Made by a program: the position numbers and the translations under genes
The notes under the pieces: generated by a model
What the model saw: the letters and a program-made list of their open reading frames with translations, nothing else
Databases searched by the model: none
Told to the model about the DNA's origin: nothing
Shown here: positions 34,648 to 47,616 of the stretch, piece by piece
Layout of the letters: each line of letters opens with the position of its first letter
How positions within the stretch are numbered: position 1 is the first letter of the stretch
NCBI GenBank assembly: GCA_964030785.1
Contig: OZ034970.1
Location: 35,343,943 to 35,407,942, forward strand
Direction: 5' to 3'
Length of the DNA stretch: 64,000 bases
DNA from: Siderastrea siderea
Taxonomy: Eukaryota; Cnidaria; Anthozoa; Scleractinia; Rhizangiidae

Positions 34648-35300
34648 TAACTCATGTCAGGGCTACCAAACATATAATCTCCTGTAATGTACTTATTTAC
34701 CCTGCAAAGGAAACTATACAGGAAACTATATGTTTGGTAACACTAACATGAATTACATGTCGTGCACACCTGCAGTGAATCATGGAAACTGTAATCACAG
34801 TGTCATGCATCTAATCATTCCTTGTTTCTCGTTAATTAAGACGACCCACGTGTCAACTCATCTTGGACTTTTTCTGATAAATACAACTACCATGATGCAC
34901 TATTGGAGTGTTCCATGGAGGGAGGTGGGTATTACGTAATAAAGGATTTTTTCATCACATTTGATTAATCACATCAAACGCTTAGGACAACCCAGAGACC
35001 GGTGTTAAGGGCGGAAAGAAAGTGTAAGCTAAGCCACGCCCACATATGAGCTCGAGGGGCCAAGTCAGGATTATAATTTTTATGCCATCCCGCCAACTCG
35101 AGCCAGACAGTATCCTTAGCCATTAAGATCCTTTATTCCGTTTTGGTATGGTGCTAGGTGATTGGAGTCACGTATATCATGTGCCCTATCCCACCCTTGA
35201 ACTCATACCCCTTCCCGCAACCAAGAAGCCATTTTGTACCTTCTCGTTCCAATAATCTTTCCAGGTTCGGCGTGATTGAATGAAAAACCGACTAGTTTAC

Positions 35301-35306
35301 TTTATT
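35301..35306 (-). terminator. Candidate polyadenylation signal of gene C
   Basis: AATAAA on the minus strand, about 360 bases after the gene C stop codon; no better candidate is closer. Confidence 0.35.
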
Positions 35307-35666
35307 TTCGCTAGAGGAGGCGGCACAAGGATTTTAGGGCCACTAGTGCGCTTTTCAAACCAAAGTAAGCACTCTGACCAATCCGGCAACAGATGCAAAC
35401 AACACAACGAATCAATCAGAACTCCAAGCAAATACATCGGTAGTAGGCGCCAAGCACGGGAAAAGGCGTAGGACAAAAACACGATTGGTTTTGCCTGAAT
35501 ATGGCGCAAATGTTTCGCCAATCAAAACTGAAGTGAAATAAAACAAGACCAGAGTCTTGTTGAAATCCGTTCAAGTAGCAGCAAAAGCAGAGTCAGAGAA
35601 ACGTAATTTCCATATATCGGCGTGATTAAGAAAGTAAAACATATTGTTATATTGCTTAAGTTATAC

Positions 35667-36543
35667 TCACTTTTTCTTGGAGGAAAACAGCTGTTTCATG
35701 ACGTCCTTAAACTTGCGCTTATTCTTCGCGTTGACATTTTCAACTTGATCGTCTCTATCAACAGTCGCCTCATCGGGTGTATTTTCCATTTCAGCGGATA
35801 CCCAATCCCCCCAACTCCTTCTATTTAACTGTGATAGTTTTCGCTTTGTTTCTGCTGAGCCAGACACGTTTGTTAGTGAGTGACAAAGTTTACGATTCCT
35901 GTTATTAAGAGTACTAGAAGGTGAACTTCCAGGTGTCTCAGAAACTCCTGAATCCGCAAGGCTCTCTTGGGAGATATGAGACAAACTCTTCTTGCTTCCA
36001 GATAACGGTGATGTTTCTCCTGAGAACACACTAGAGTTCCTTGAACAAACTGATTGTCGAGAAGTTCTCCTTCTCGTTAGGGCCGGATTTTGTCTTGGTA
36101 TCCACACATCTGAAGAATGTTCAAGTGATTTTTCTTTTGTTAAACTAGGGTCAGATAGGACCTTGTCCTTTAGTTTTTTCTCCTGCTCCCTCAACGTGAA
36201 ATTAGGCGGAACTCCTAAAGAAACTGGGCGAGGTCTTGAGGGAAACGTCACAGCATTTTTTCTCAAGTGTTTTGTGGATGGGCTACACGGTGGTGTGCAA
36301 CTTTGCTTAAAATCTTTACAGTCTTCATTAATATTTCCATTTTCATCCTCAATGTTCTCCTGTCCTGGGGTAGTTGTGTTATCTTCTAAACAATTTTGCC
36401 CGCCATCGTTTTCTTTTGAGGTGGTGTCCATTTCATCTACGCTCTCTCGCTTGAATGATTCCTCAGTCGACCGCCGCCATTTCTTGGATCTTCGTTGCCA
36501 GTTTCTTATCAAACTGTCGGCAGCCATTCGAAACATGCTTTGC
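35667..36543 (-). CDS. Gene C last exon: Ser/Arg-rich C-terminal tail
   Basis: 877 bases after a TTCACAG acceptor. It encodes a ~290-residue low-complexity tail rich in Ser, Arg, Lys and acidic patches (for example SRNSSVFSGETSPLSGSKKS), with many possible basophilic kinase sites. It ends FSSKKK and TGA. A GTGAGT sequence overlaps the stop, so an alternative spliced end is conceivable. Confidence 0.85.
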
Positions 36544-39500
36544 CTGTGAAGTAAAAGATAAAAAAGGCGTTACCTAGGGTGTCGGAGACGTATAAAAAGG
36601 TCAAAAATCTAGGCCTTTTTTTCCTTTTGATCCTTCCTTAAATGTGGATGAAAACAGAGCTTTACAAGCTGCTCCTCCTATGTCATCACTTAATCGAATA
36701 TAATCAGCATTATGACGAGAATGTATTTGCTCTGTGCATCACTATCATAATTGAGGACGGTATAATTGACATGTTCAGGGGAAAATATTTCCACACTTAC
36801 CCTGAGCTTTTGTTGTTCTTCAAAGCCTCACTGTCTTCCTCTTCAATGGTAGCAAACTCCTCCTGAGTGTCTCGCTCACAAAACGTTTCCATGTCACCTG
36901 TACTGGCAGGCCGGGTCCTTCGATCAAGGCCTCTTGGGCTTCCCTCAAATTCAGGAACATGACGAGACAGTGTGGGTGATCCGCTGTTAATAATGAAAGG
37001 AGTTATTAACCCGGTTTTTCCTGCGACACCTTTAAACTATTTCCTTGCAAATTTTCAAGTTCCTAACGAAGACAGACACGCGAAACGAAGAAAATGGCGC
37101 CACTTACTGTCTTGCGGACTCATTTTACTGGCGAATGCACATGCTCCGTCAGCGGTATTAGCGTTTTCGTGTGGGCGGGCAATAACGATTCAAAAACGCT
37201 ACGTGTGGACGCGAAATTTTTGAAAACGGAGAAAAAACCGTTTTCAAACGAAAACGGATACGTGTGGACGGGGCCTTGAATAGACGCCTACTAGGAACAT
37301 TATCAGCATTTTTAATCTCATCGTACCTCTTCGCCTCTCCGAATGAATGGACGAGTGAACAAATGAAAGTGGATAAAGTAAATGTTCATGCACTTTTCAA
37401 GTGATAACAGTTAACTGATACAATTAGGCAGATGACATACCGCTCTTCTAAAGTGACTTGATCCCGTTCTGGTGACGAGTCTTTCGAGCAAACGTTTCCT
37501 GGTCCAGCGGATTCAATGGAAAGTGTTGATATGCTACTGGTTCCTAAAGACGTTCTGTGGAGGAAAAAATTAAGACATTCAGACTACGATTTTTTAAACA
37601 GTTGGGTACCATTGTGACCAGAAAGTCGTGGGGTTAACGCAGCACGACTCTATGGTATTGAACTGGGACTTCTAGCTACTGCTGGAGGATTATGGAAAAA
37701 ATGATGGTGGTGAGAAGTATTTCAAAAACTTCAAAATCGATATTCAAACGTGATACGCACCTGTCATTTTCCTGCGAATTTTCCCTGCTTTTCTGCCACT
37801 CTTTTCCTTTCTTCCTCAAAGATCTGTAAATAAAACAAACCAAGTACACATTTTAGAACGTTTTCCATAACCTTTCTGGCATATTATTCTCTAATTAAGC
37901 AAACATGACCGACTAATGAATCTTAAGGACATTTGAAAGATTGGCACCTAATTTTTCGTTATAGGACGTTACATTGACAAGCAAAAATGCAAGAGAAATA
38001 AGGAGATAGCAATGATGTACCATCCTCTCCTGAAGTATTAAAAAATTCTTGTTTTCATCATTATGACACCCGGGACTACTGTAAAAGAGAAAGCTTGTGT
38101 AGTACTAAGTCGAGGGTGCGCGTGGAATTTTCACGCGAAGTGAAGTGCGTGAGTTACACGCGAGACAAGCGCCTGCTGTGCAGGCTGGGGAGAGAACCAA
38201 TATCTGGAGATCGCAAATAAAAGGTCACACCTTTAATTACAACTTACTTTCTTCTATAGCTCCGTCTCATCTGAGAGTTGTTGGCGAGCTTACAAGAGCT
38301 TTGAATAGAATCGTTCAGTATGTTTATCATCTGTTTCATAGTTTCCAAGGCATTCTCGATATGAAAGCCATCAGGGTGTCCTGGATCAGTGTACTTTGAA
38401 AGTTGCTGCAAGAGACAAGTTAACAAAAACGTGAGCACTATAGGGTCTTCAGGTTCGGGAGGCCTTGGTTTTAACTATCGACTCAAGCACTCAGGAAAGC
38501 TTGGGCAAGCATGGCACGAGAGCCCCTCTAATGGACGGACAAATACTCATTCTTCCCATCTAGTTTTAATTAGAAATCACTGCGACATACGCATAATCAT
38601 GAGCTCGTTTTCTCCTTGGAATGCTTGTGCTTTGCATCCCATGAGAACAACAAACAGTTTTAGTTGAAATCTTTCCAGCTAAACACGGACGAAGGCACCA
38701 CTCGAAAGAATCTTCCTGCGGCCTTTCCCAGTCGACATTAAACGACCTGAAGAGCAGTCTTTTGACTATTTCGAATGAATATATGACAACAACAACAATA
38801 ACAATAATATCAGCCTGTACATACCCTGAGAAGTAGAACGTATCTGGGGAGTCGTTGAATTGGAGTAAGAAGAAATGCTGGTAGGTCCAGTCCTTCGCAT
38901 TCGGAATTCGAAGAACAATTCTAAAGGATAAGCACAAATAAAAAGACCTCAAAAGTTAATCATAAGGAAAAAGCTAACCAGAAAACAATACCGGCAACAA
39001 GGGCAGTGTACCATATGCAAATCTTATTTTCATTAACTCGATTGACTCACCTGTAGAAATTTCCTGAATTTTTGGGATCCTCTGGAACCTTTGTTTATTA
39101 CACCAATAGCCTTCGGAAAGTTGTTCACGTAATTGGAATAAATTCTCAAAACATCAATCTGCCAATAAAAATATAACTTACATTGAGCAACAGAGCCATT
39201 TTCTTTTACTACTGTAAACAGTAAACGCCCGTTTTCCTTCTCTAAACAGGAGCAAAATCATAGGTCATATTAGTCTTAGCTTGAGGAAATCTTAAGCTTA
39301 TGCTTTTAACCAATACTTTCCTTCCGTTGTTGTTCATATATTACCCCAAAAAACAAAGTAATGACGAAATTGATAAATTTGTACTTTGATTCTCATTTTC
39401 TTACTTACGTGATAAGAGCCGCTTAGTTTGGTAAATATATCTCCCACAATGCCTTGTAACTTCCAGTTTTGAAGCCTCTCTTCCAAGTCTTTCATAAAGA

Positions 39501-42500
39501 GAGTATGACTTTTGAGGATTTGCTCAAGTTCTTCGGGGAATAGTACACTAGGAGAAGACAAATGAAACAAGAACATTAAACAATTATTTTTTCCAGAATA
39601 ATCCACTTGGAGATATTGACTTAAAATAACCAAAACTTATCAAAACTAGCGGCAAATGGAATCTTATAATATAGTTATCATTGAGATAGGGGCAATCCAG
39701 AAAATGGATTAATATTTTTAACTGAAGAAGCTTTTGCCGATATAAAACCAAATGATTTTGCAAACAATGAAAAACAATGCGAGATTGCCTGACCACAAAC
39801 TGGCGGATATGACCGTAGCCAACGGAGCTGACAAGGGTCAACGACACCCGCAAACAATGTGTAAAAACAATTGGGTCAGTGATGCAACGTAAAAGACATT
39901 CCCATAAGTCGGTCACGATACTTCATCACTTAGTTCCCAAAATCAAAAATTGAGTGGAGTTAAATGCTTTTAACTCTTGATTTGGTTAGTGCGTTGGCCT
40001 TCAGATCTGAAGGTCGGTGGTTTGACACCCAGTCCGTGTAGACAAAACACTTTGCCCCACATTGCCTCTCTCCACCCAGGTGTATAAATGGGTACCGGCG
40101 ACATACTGCTGGGGGGTAACACTGCGATGGACTAGTATCCCGTCCAGGGGGGGGGGGAGTAACAATACTTTCAGTTGCTTCATGCTAAGGAAACCGGGAT
40201 AAGTTCTGGCCGAGTTAAGGGCTCCTTGCCCGAGTGCGACTTTATCCTTATCCTTGATTGTATTGTTTTGTATTGATTTTGTGGTTAAAATTCTCCAAAG
40301 TAACAGTTCCAGTGAAATCTCTTGAGCCTCTGTTGTACTATCGAGTGGCCTTACTTCCTTCTCAAAAATTTGAAAAGGATTTTTTTGGACAGGGTTTAAG
40401 GAGAGAAACTAAGGGAAGGAAACGTAAACAACTGTTGCTTTACGATACCGGGCAAAATCAGTGTTAATGTGAGGGGAGGTATTAAAGACAGTTGGAAAAG
40501 TTGTGTTCAAAGAGTATAAAAGGCATAAAGGGAACATATTAAAAAATATATATATTGATATTACTTGGGCAATGAAATTGACATGCACGGTACAATGTAT
40601 GTTTCCATTTAAAACAGCGATCAATTATATACATCCATTTTCTTTTTCAGCTACCGCTAATGGCTGCTTAAGAATTGAAAATAATATTAAGTAAACATGT
40701 ATTGTACTCACTCAATTTCTTTAGATGGAATTAAGTTGCTCTCTCTCATTGGTTTTTCAAATACCTAAAAAAAGAATGAAATACTTGTAGCGAAGAAAAT
40801 ACGATAGCTTAGATTGAAATTAATACGTTTAATTCTTTGAAATCTCCGAACAAAGAGAGTACAGTTACGTAAGCTCAGTTGTTTTACTGGTAAACAAATT
40901 GAGTGTCCAAAATAGTTCGCTGTTGATAGGTTTGTTTCTAATCTGGTTTTGTAACTTACTAGTTCACGTTGCCAATAACGAATAGTTAGAGTTACTTCAA
41001 TATGACCCTTAATAACGTTGACAGTGAGTCATGATATATAGGGTTTCTTTCTTAACCCCTAAACCCCTAGGAGCCACCAGCAACTAAATTCTCCTTAAAA
41101 TAACACTGCATAATCAAACACAAAGGTCATGAGAATACACGAAATGATCACGTAGTAGAAAAGGTACTGATTGTTAAACAATCAGTAAATAATCAGTACC
41201 ATAGGAAATGTATAAAGTGTGGAGAATATACAAGCTGATATCAGGTTTTAAAGGGTGAACTGGCCACGAATGAAATCTTGAAGTTTGCTGAAGTTTGCTG
41301 AGCAACCGTGAGTCTGTGAAAAGCACGTGTAGAATTCTTTTTCCACGTGTGAACTTTGGAACTCTTGAAAGCGACAAGGATCATCAACCAGTAGATACTC
41401 AATACCTCGCTATAAATCTCACCTCTTTTAAGGTTCTTAGACATGACAGATATTTCTTCTCTGTATCCAGAATCTCTTTAGCAACCTGATATCTCTTTTC
41501 TAAATCAATGAAAAAAGTAGACAAGTTGGCAAAAAGCACAGACAAGTTGGTAATATCATACAAAAGGTTATATTCTCTTTGGCGGTCAGTAAGTCACTTA
41601 CTGTTACATAACAGCAAAACATCCCTGGTATTACGAGGCCACAAAAAGTACACTTAAGGACGAGAGTAATGATTTCGAGACCTTAAGAGAAAACGACGAA
41701 CCTTTTTATCTTTCAAAAGATACTTGATTTTGGATACCACAGACAGTTTGTAGACGGTGTCTACAGAACCACCAATGTTACGATATCCAAAACGTGTGCT
41801 TCGTCCAAAGTACATGTACGACCATTCACGTGAAAACTACTGAGCAGAGCTTTCTAACAGTGCTATTTATTATGCTATACAAGGTGGTTCCAACTTTTCA
41901 GTCTGTGGATGAAAGTGATGAAAGTGTGACCATTCAATTGAAAACTTTCGATGTTTTGTAGACTGAAATTTGGTATTTTCTTGTTTCCTTCTAGAAAGGG
42001 TTACATCCTCCCCCCCCCCCCCCCCCCCCTTGCTTATTCTGATCTACAGTAACATTAGTTATCAAAAAAAGGAAAAATAATACGAAAACAATAAATACAC
42101 TCAAAGTTCATTTATTGAAGAGTGGGGGCAATTAAATGTTTTCCGGCACTGAAGCTAATTACCTAGCAGCCAAACAAAAGCTGATAAACAAAGCTGTTGC
42201 TAACCTGAAACGACACGTGCAACAGACACGCTGGCGGAGGGATTCGAACGTCCATACTTTGTAATATCACGTGCGGTGAAGAAATCATCAAGTGACGTTT
42301 ACTTAACTGGATTCATTGCCTGCCGTTAAACAGTGTTTCTTTGTGTTCTAGAGTTTCTTTTTCTTGAAAAATTTAATCTCGGATTCAATCATTTTTCCTT
42401 TTTGCTTTTACTTGTCGTCGCATGTTTTAGCTAACAATATCCATAAATTATCTTGCTACCATCAGTCTGGTATATCTCGATCTACTGTTTGTTCTTGTGG

Positions 42501-45500
42501 ACACTTTTATTTTTTCTAAAATTGGCTTTAAAAGAGCCAAATTCGGAACAAGACACACCATGAATGTTTCTTTTTTCACGCACGTGTGTGCATCTCGAGT
42601 TTCAAGCACACAACTTAACCAGAAACAAATAAACTCACTCAGGGGTCTCTTGGAGGCAATTTCCAACTTTTGCTTACATTTTATGACTTTGAGATGTTGC
42701 TACTTGAAAAATCGCATACTAATCCAGTTAATTGTTGTGAAGAGGTACCAGAACCCTACAGCATTTTTCGTGTTTAACGCAACAGTTGCAAGAAAGACAC
42801 ACGGAGTGATACCCCGTTCTTAAATCCGACCTGCGGTGTGCCTTTTAACTGTACCTAAACCGAACTTTCATCTGCCTTGGAGTCCTCTTTTCACCCTACA
42901 CCTCGAAATATTGCAGAAAAAAAAGTTATAAACTGATTATACATACCGTCTTTTTTGGTCCGCATAGTTGGGGCTTGGAATGTAAAAGTGTTTCGTCTTT
43001 CTAGTTTTGTTCTTGGAAATTCGTCGACAAAAGCAGGTAGCACTAAGTTGGCTAGCATTTCATGCTTCGCCTTTGCTTGTATACTGAGGTGATGATCTGT
43101 GTTGGCAAATAACATATACCCGTTAAAAACACTTCAGTATGCAATATCCTGTAACCCTGCTCATTATAAGTGATCTGTGCGTCATGCGCAGCTGTATAGA
43201 TGTATTATTTGCTAGTAAAGCACACCATCTATTTCCCAGAACCTCCGTTCCAACTGGTCAGCGACAAGAAGCTAAAGTCTTCCCGCTGACAGGAACGATA
43301 CATTGGCGCCAAACAAACAAGGGATTAACACGACTGCGCATGGCACTAAAACAGGACCAATATGTGTGTTCTTACATAACGTTGCGTGTCAGTTATTTTC
43401 ATAATCTTTTAATATCACTAATCTAATTTTTGGACCGATTTTCTCACAAATCCTAGTTAATTTGTTTCCCACAAGGCTCAAAGCACCGGACATGAAAGAT
43501 TCATCTCTACTCGTATTCTCTTCACGTTTATTTCTTTTAAATATTGTGTACGGCATCCAGTCTTCTCTTAAATAACATCCAAATATCGTTTCGCTTTTGG
43601 AACCACGTTGGCAGAAGCTTAATATAATTTTACGAACTGTACTTTAACTTTCATTAACTTCGTGCAATTGACGTAGTTTCAACAATTAGGATATTACTGT
43701 AAATCTTATCCTGCACGCTATATTTAAACAAGATAAGACTAAATACATAATGGATTGTTGTAAAGAATAACAACCATTCATAGGATTCATAGCGGAATTA
43801 TGATCCAAATCAGGCAAACGTAAAAGAAAAACAAAAAACTCACGCAGGCTGTTCTATAAAAACTCCCTCGGTTCATTGTAGCCTTTCGTCAGTCCCACCG
43901 CCAGAATGCATTTGCGGTCATAAAATATTTATTACAAACTCTTACAAATTGTTCATGCGTTTATCAGGTTTATAAAACGAAACCACCAGACATCCCTTTC
44001 ACTGCGCCCGTTTAGAAGAGAACTCTCAGGTCCAACAGTACCAAATCAGCCCGAAAAACGATTTCAAGGTTTTTTCCTTAAACACATTCTGAACTCTCTT
44101 ACTATGAGCCCCTTTTAAACAACTACAGTTTTTGTGTCACACAAAGCGCTACACTAAAACCTGAAATATTCACGCCATGTGGCCTTGTCATGCAATGTGC
44201 GCCAAGAATAACAACAAATGGTTAACATTCTTTTACATATATTTTTCTGAGGGGATTTTGTGCCTTTGATATTGTTCATGTTTGTTGTAGCTCTATTTTC
44301 GTCGGAAGTCATAAACCAATTTTCAAAGAAAAAAGAGATAAGACTAACGAGAACTGCATTTAAGTCATTGTTATAGCGGTTCTAAAGAATTTTTGTCATG
44401 TGTTCCATTGTTCTGGAGGGGTTGGCTTGTTTTATAGTCCACCAGGAAATATAAGGGAAATTAGGAACGCTTTTTGAATGAACAAATAGAAGGGAACACC
44501 GTGCCTCTTGGTTAAAAATATCTTAGCTATAGTTAAACTTCGGTTGTTTGTTACTGGCCGAGAATTCATTTAAATTATCTCGTGTAATCTTTTGTTTAGT
44601 GTTTTCGTGATCGGTAAATGGGTGTGTATATCAATTGAAAGAAGGCACGCATGAATGTTCCTTCCATACACCTATCCTATCCCTCAGCAAATCGCGATCA
44701 AATCTTGAAGTAGATCGCAACCGTTGCTAACTTTTGAGTCTGTGAATGAAATGTGAATGGAGGGACCATTCATTTGAAACCACTGTGATGTACTTTTCTA
44801 AAATGCTTGATATGTGTTGTTAAGTTTTTTCCACTTTGAAATTGTCAATTTTGTACTTGTAAACAGGTGTATGAGAAAGAAAAAAGCGTCCTTACCAGTG
44901 CCGGCTGCTCTTGAGCTTCTTCTTCTCAATCCTACAGGATATGCCAAGGACTGAGAATTTCTTCTTCTTGCAATAACCGTGAGAGCTGGTGCCTAGAAGA
45001 TAATAATAATGACTCAAGTCACGATACTATGTAGTATTTCACCGACCGGAAGTATAATTTATCGTCACACCCTTCACTTAAACAGCATAAGGAGTGAGAT
45101 AAATCGGAAGCTCAAAATGCGAACGAAGTGTTTCGTTTAAAGCTTGCAGAGGCAATACAGATGAACAAAAGTTTTAACATGCGCCAAGATAAATATTGGA
45201 TAAGATATTTCGACAATTAGGTGATAATTTAGAGTCGCTCAATCGTTCACGCGTAGAAAATATTGTGAAGAACTGAAAATAGCCGCCTTACTACAGTTGT
45301 ACTACTGATCGCGCTAGTAGTGTGCCAGGCAACGAAATAAAGAATGCCTTTAATCGTTCTCCAGTAAACCATTATTTTACCCCTTAATGTTGTAACTGCG
45401 TTTGAATCACTTAAAACTCGCTAATGAAATACGTCAACGCTTGAATTTTTATTTTAAAATATTGGATGCCTATTAATTTTATCGGTTAAGTTATTTTTTA

Positions 45501-46214
45501 CCCAAGAAAATAATTGTATTAGTTTTACATAATACTGAAAATTAGCGGAAATTCCTGAAAGCTAATGTAATGTCAGTGCTTTAAAGCTTTGTGCGATAGC
45601 CAGAGAACTGCGTGACGCCAGAACGAAATTTAAGCAAAGGCGCCGTTAAGTCTGCATTTAAAATTCTTGTTCTTGAAGTTATTAGCCACAAGAATAATAC
45701 CATGTTCCGGTTCAGGAAACTCAGGCTCTGACGCCAACGTCTCGTCACAAATGCCGGCCAAAATGGAAAGTTCCTATCAAGAACTACTAAGCCGGCTGCC
45801 TTCACCCTATCACCTTCTAAAGTGTCGAGACAAGTTAAAGTTAAAGACAAGTTAAAATGTATTTTTCAAAAAAACGAGAACGAAACAGCAACGAATAAAA
45901 GTACTTCTCAGTAGCATTCATTTGAATGGTCATGCGTTAGGATTCTTTCCACAGACTAAAAAGTTATAATCATTTTTCAAGAGCACGGATTTGATTCAGT
46001 TGATGGTGAGAGGATTTGGCTTGATCGCGTGCTCTGATGTGTGCAAAACAATTCGACTTGGGCAAGACGTCCGTTATCCACTGAAAACACCCGTTTCTAT
46101 ACACATGCTTAAAAACGTTAACCTAGTGAAGCATAGTAGGTACATTTTAAAACTTACAGAATAACATAGCACATCGGTGTCAATCGCAGAATCGTCTTTG
46201 GATTTTCCGAACAT
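35667..46214 (-). CDS. Gene C: Rho guanine nucleotide exchange factor with DH domain (short isoform, first exon 1a)
   Basis: Thirteen exons: 46214-46158, 44992-44896, 43096-42947, 41499-41423, 40764-40712, 39547-39409, 39158-39051, 38920-38825, 38405-38248, 37823-37761, 37554-37441, 36983-36801 and 36543-35667. They total 2172 bases, or 723 aa plus stop, with every phase matching. Residues about 107-297 form a full DH domain: opening VAKEILDTEKKYL, a middle with GIVGDIFTKLSGSYH and YSNYVNNFPKAI, the diagnostic LLTPIQRLPRYVLLL, and closing HPD...MINILNDS. DH domains catalyse GDP release from Rho GTPases. No PH domain follows. The remaining ~425 residues are Ser/Thr/Lys/Arg-rich and probably disordered, with a basic stretch NWQRRSKKWRR and a lysine end. 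ARHGEF33-like proteins also lack PH, but I cannot assign orthology. Exon 13 ends at a TGA that overlaps a GTGAGT. Confidence 0.85.
37085..37278. mobile_element. MITE-like fragment in a gene C intron
   Basis: The right end contains AACGGATACGTGTGGACGGG after an internal palindrome of GTTTTCAAACGAAAAC type. The motif 'exponent' ACGTGTGGACG occurs twice (about 37199 and 37250). The left end is unclear. It lies between exons 36983 and 37441. Confidence 0.4.
38248..41499 (-). CDS. Gene C DH (RhoGEF) domain exons
   Basis: Seven exons (41499-41423, 40764-40712, 39547-39409, 39158-39051, 38920-38825, 38405-38248, with the first opening EKRYQVAKE) encode the three conserved DH blocks in order. The block LLTPIQRLPRYVLLL in 38920-38825 is the strongest family signature. 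The first of these exons uses the acceptor at 41500 (ATTTAG), not the later TATCAG, because only that choice agrees with the phase-1 donor at 42946. Confidence 0.9.
39973..40258 (+). mobile_element. tRNA-derived SINE with conserved central region
   Basis: The head has a Pol III A-box-like TGGTTAGTGCG (about 39983) and B-box-like GGTTTGACACCC (about 40019). The body contains CCACCCAGGTGTATAAATGG, TACTGCTGGGGGGTAACACTGCGATGGA and AACCGGGATAAGTTC. The tail is TATCCTTATCCTT, typical of SINEs that borrow a LINE 3' end. It sits in a gene C intron, opposite to the gene. I do not assign a family name. Confidence 0.65.
42010..42030. repeat. Poly-C tract in gene C intron
   Basis: About 20 C residues with one interruption; length likely unreliable in assemblies. 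Confidence 0.8.
42031..42946. other. Gene C intron stretch without further features
   Basis: No extra exon is needed by phase between 42947 and 41499 and none is seen. The open frame 42497-42823 has no motif. Confidence 0.4.
46158..46214 (-). CDS. Gene C alternative first exon 1a
   Basis: ATG then 18 codons (MFGKSKDDSAIDTDVLCYS) and a GTAAGT donor, phase 0, matching the phase-0 start of the common exon at 44992 (APALTVIARRRNS). There is no acceptor in good position upstream, so it reads as a true first exon. Confidence 0.7.
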
Positions 46215-47559
46215 ATTCACTGTCCACGAGAACGCAGCTAGTTGGTGATGATTGTTTGATCTCCCAGCGTAGATGCGACAGTGCGAACGCGTGATATTTA
46301 AAATCTCTTGTTGAGTTGTGTAATCATTTATAAATCCCTTAGCTGTTTGTCGGTGGTAACCCCGACAGGATGTAAATACCAACTAATTCGACCGCGAAGC
46401 ATTTGAAAGACAGCGGTTTGAATATTTTCACGCAGGCAACTTATCATTAACTTCAACCAAGCGCATTCACCTTAAAAACAAAATATGCCTGATGTTAGCA
46501 TATTCTATACATTTTTTTTTTTGTGATATAAACACCCAGCGTGACGTAGTTTGTGATCACGTGACGAGATCGTTGTATAGGCAGTGAAGTACTCCACTTC
46601 ACCGACTGGCAACCAACACAAAGAATTTGTAAACAGAGTAAAAACCCTTTTTAATTTTTTAAGAGCTTTTCCTTTCTGCCTAATGGCCATAGAGAGAAGA
46701 AACAGTTGATGTGGTTAAGTAACAAGTAACAGCAGAGATGAAGGGAATTACTTATATGGTTGAAATTGCTACTTCCAAGAATGCATTTTCGTAACTCTTG
46801 AAAAAGTCGATTTTTTAGCAGAATAACCGCCTTATCGCAAGGGAAAGGAACAGTTAGCCAAGATAAAGGAAGTTCAGTGTAGAAATGCACTCAAGCATAC
46901 TTTTTACCCAAGGGCACAAACGTAGCCCACGTCGCTACACGTATGCTAGGTGAAACGAGGTCAAACGCGAGGGGACATGTCCCTGGAGCAAAAACGTCCC
47001 TTGTGCATTTGTATTTCTCTTTTACTTGTACCGATGTAAGACCTTAACCTACTGATTCAAATTGGTTGGAAACGGAAAGGACATGAACGGGGTTCTTTAA
47101 CACCCAATTTGACCTTATCCACCAGCAGTCTGCTCGTGTGTGCATTCGTTGGATAGGTGGGAAATGAAAAAATTAGCCCATCACAAAGCAAATCGGACTG
47201 TCCCCACAAAAATTGCTCTCGCGTGTACACTGTACGCTCAAAGGAGTTCTCTTGCAAGACGTTCCTGCAACCAACCCCTTCATGTTTATAACACTCGAGG
47301 GGAACCCTCTGAGTAGCATTCATTTGAATGGTCATACGTTAGGATTCTTTACACAGACTGAAAAGGTATAATCATTTTTCAAGAGCACGGATTTGATTCA
47401 GTTGGTGGTGAGAGGATTTGGCTTGATCGCGTACTCTGATGTGTGCAAAACAATTAGACTTGGGCAAGACGTCTGTTATCCACTGAAAACACCCCTTTCT
47501 ATACACATGCTTAAAACCGTTAACCTAGTGAAGCATAGTAGGTACATTTTAACACTTAC

Positions 47560-47616
47560 AGAATAACATAGCAGATCGGTGTCAATCGCAGAATCGTCGT
47601 TGGATTTTCTGGACAT
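47560..47616 (-). CDS. Gene C alternative first exon 1b (duplicate of 1a)
   Basis: Encodes MSRKSNDDSAIDTDLLCYS with the same GTAAGT donor and phase as 1a. Four bases differ from 1a in 57, and each changes an amino acid (F/S, G/R, K/N, V/L). The ATG, length and donor are intact, so it is not visibly decayed. Confidence 0.65.

Noticed and set aside
35992..36549. Plus-strand 185-codon frame
   Set aside because: Antisense shadow of gene C's last exon; the minus-strand reading has an acceptor, a phase match and a continuous 723-aa product.
38566..38952. Minus-strand 128-codon frame over the DH exon
   Set aside because: Wrong frame; the 96-base exon 38920-38825 in another frame gives the DH signature LLTPIQRLPRYVLLL.
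39973..40045. Possible functional tRNA
   Set aside because: A and B boxes are present but there is no acceptor stem; it continues into a SINE body and tail.
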